A stretch of DNA of 5,804 nucleotides. Source: Opitutia bacterium UBA3151 (GTDB lineage: Bacteria > Verrucomicrobiota > Verrucomicrobiia > Opitutales > Seribacteraceae). Position numbers and translations under genes: made by a program. The notes below the pieces were generated by a model, which was not told the origin of the DNA, made no database searches, and worked only from the letters and a program-made list of their open reading frames with translations. Below are positions 5,430 to 5,804 of this stretch, in pieces. How positions within the stretch are numbered: position 1 is the stretch's first letter; every line of letters starts with the position of its first letter. The stretch is taken from the NCBI GenBank assembly GCA_002364975.1, contig DEYT01000044.1, positions 539 to 6,342 on the forward strand. Reading direction: 5' to 3'.

Positions 5430-5804
5430 CTATCCCAATCGTCTATTGATTTCTTCTTTTATGAGCCACATTCGATCTTGACCCCAAACATAATAGGGGT
5501 TTGAACCATCGGCATTGGTAATTTTAAAACTCGGTACACCCCAACAATTTCCCTCGTACATATCTTTGACATTGTCATTGAGTACTTGCTTCCACTTTGA
5601 AGAATTCAACTCTTTCTTTACCGTTTGCCAGTCTAAATCAAGTTTGGTGACAGTACTTTCTAAGTAACTTTCTTCACCAATATTTATACCATCTTGAAAA
5701 GAGGCTTTCAAAAGTTCATCAATATAATCAAAACCTTTACCTAATGAATCAATCAGAGGAAATAATGAATAAGCCTTTCTAGCTGGCTTGCCAATAGGGG
5801 AGAA
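5430..5804 (-). CDS. DsbA-like / 2-hydroxychromene-2-carboxylate isomerase (kappa-GST) family protein, 5' end outside window
   Basis: The frame is open from the right window edge to the TAG at 5430-5432, giving the C-terminal 124 residues; no genuine start is visible. The codon at 5709-5711 is TTG and reads as an internal Leu. The fragment starts within the helical insertion (PARKAYSLFPLID at 7-19), continues through ASFQDGINIGEE (about 34-45) and a region with LDLDW (about 55-59), and then returns to the thioredoxin fold with CWGVPSF at 87-93, where Pro91 is the conserved cis-proline. The last signature is VWGQDRMWLIKEEI at 106-119. This order is that of 2-hydroxychromene-2-carboxylate isomerase and related kappa-class glutathione transferase-like proteins, which bind glutathione rather than act as disulfide oxidases. 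About 80-90 N-terminal residues, including the active-site Ser or Cys, are missing, so the exact reaction cannot be assigned. It is co-directional with the cbs-like gene across a 196-bp gap. Confidence 0.85.
   Translation of the reverse strand, partial: FSPIGKPARKAYSLFPLIDSLGKGFDYIDELLKASFQDGINIGEESYLESTVTKLDLDWQTVKKELNSSKWKQVLNDNVKDMYEGNCWGVPSFKITNADGSNPYYVWGQDRMWLIKEEINRRLG

Noticed and set aside
5430..5711. Complete 93-residue gene starting at TTG 5711
   Set aside because: The frame stays open to the window edge and the 31 upstream residues match the helical insertion of the kappa-GST/isomerase family, so this is an internal Leu codon of a longer gene.

Overview
The window is a compact stretch of a bacterial chromosome. 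It is AT-rich, roughly 40% GC by eye, and almost every base is coding. It holds seven protein genes, of which the first and last run off the window edges. I see no RNA gene, insertion sequence, integrase, CRISPR array or plasmid function. The family content (soluble epoxide hydrolase, GloC-type glyoxalase II, kappa-GST/DsbA-like protein, EstB-type serine hydrolase, Xanthomonas/Legionella-type cystathionine beta-synthase) and the near absence of spacers suggest a streamlined Gram-negative bacterium. A marine gammaproteobacterium such as the SAR86 type would fit. That placement is inference, not something the sequence proves.

Layout from left to right. (1) 1-1025, plus strand: the C-terminal 340 residues of a class C beta-lactamase-fold serine hydrolase; its SxxK serine lies just before the first ATG in the frame, so the true start is outside the window. 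(2) 1022-1678, minus: a GloC/YcbL-like metallo-hydrolase, tail-to-tail with gene 1 and overlapping it by 4 bp. (3) 1709-2695, plus: an alpha/beta-hydrolase epoxide hydrolase, divergent from gene 2 across only 30 bp. (4) 2707-3090, plus: a small VOC/glyoxalase-fold protein whose ribosome binding site overlaps the epoxide hydrolase stop codon. (5) 3087-4250 and (6) 4247-5233, both minus: a translationally coupled pair, transcribed as cystathionine beta-synthase-like then cystathionine gamma-lyase/synthase, sharing an ATGA overlap. (7) 5430-5804, minus: the C-terminal 124 residues of a DsbA-like/2-hydroxychromene-2-carboxylate isomerase family protein. The only real non-coding gap is 5234-5429 (196 bp), upstream of the cystathionine beta-synthase gene.

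Functionally there are two themes. Genes 5 and 6 look like a transsulfuration unit, most likely the reverse direction (homocysteine to cystathionine to cysteine). Genes 2, 3, 4 and 7 belong to families that handle electrophiles or glutathione adducts: glyoxalase II, epoxide hydrolase, VOC fold and kappa-GST fold. Cysteine from the transsulfuration pair could feed glutathione used by such enzymes, but adjacency is the only support for that link.

I found no convincing undescribed system. The most interesting points are the extreme gene packing with shared stop codons, the single-domain cystathionine beta-synthase coupled to its partner, a VOC protein that appears to lack the usual metal ligands, and a 6-bp inverted repeat upstream of the transsulfuration pair.
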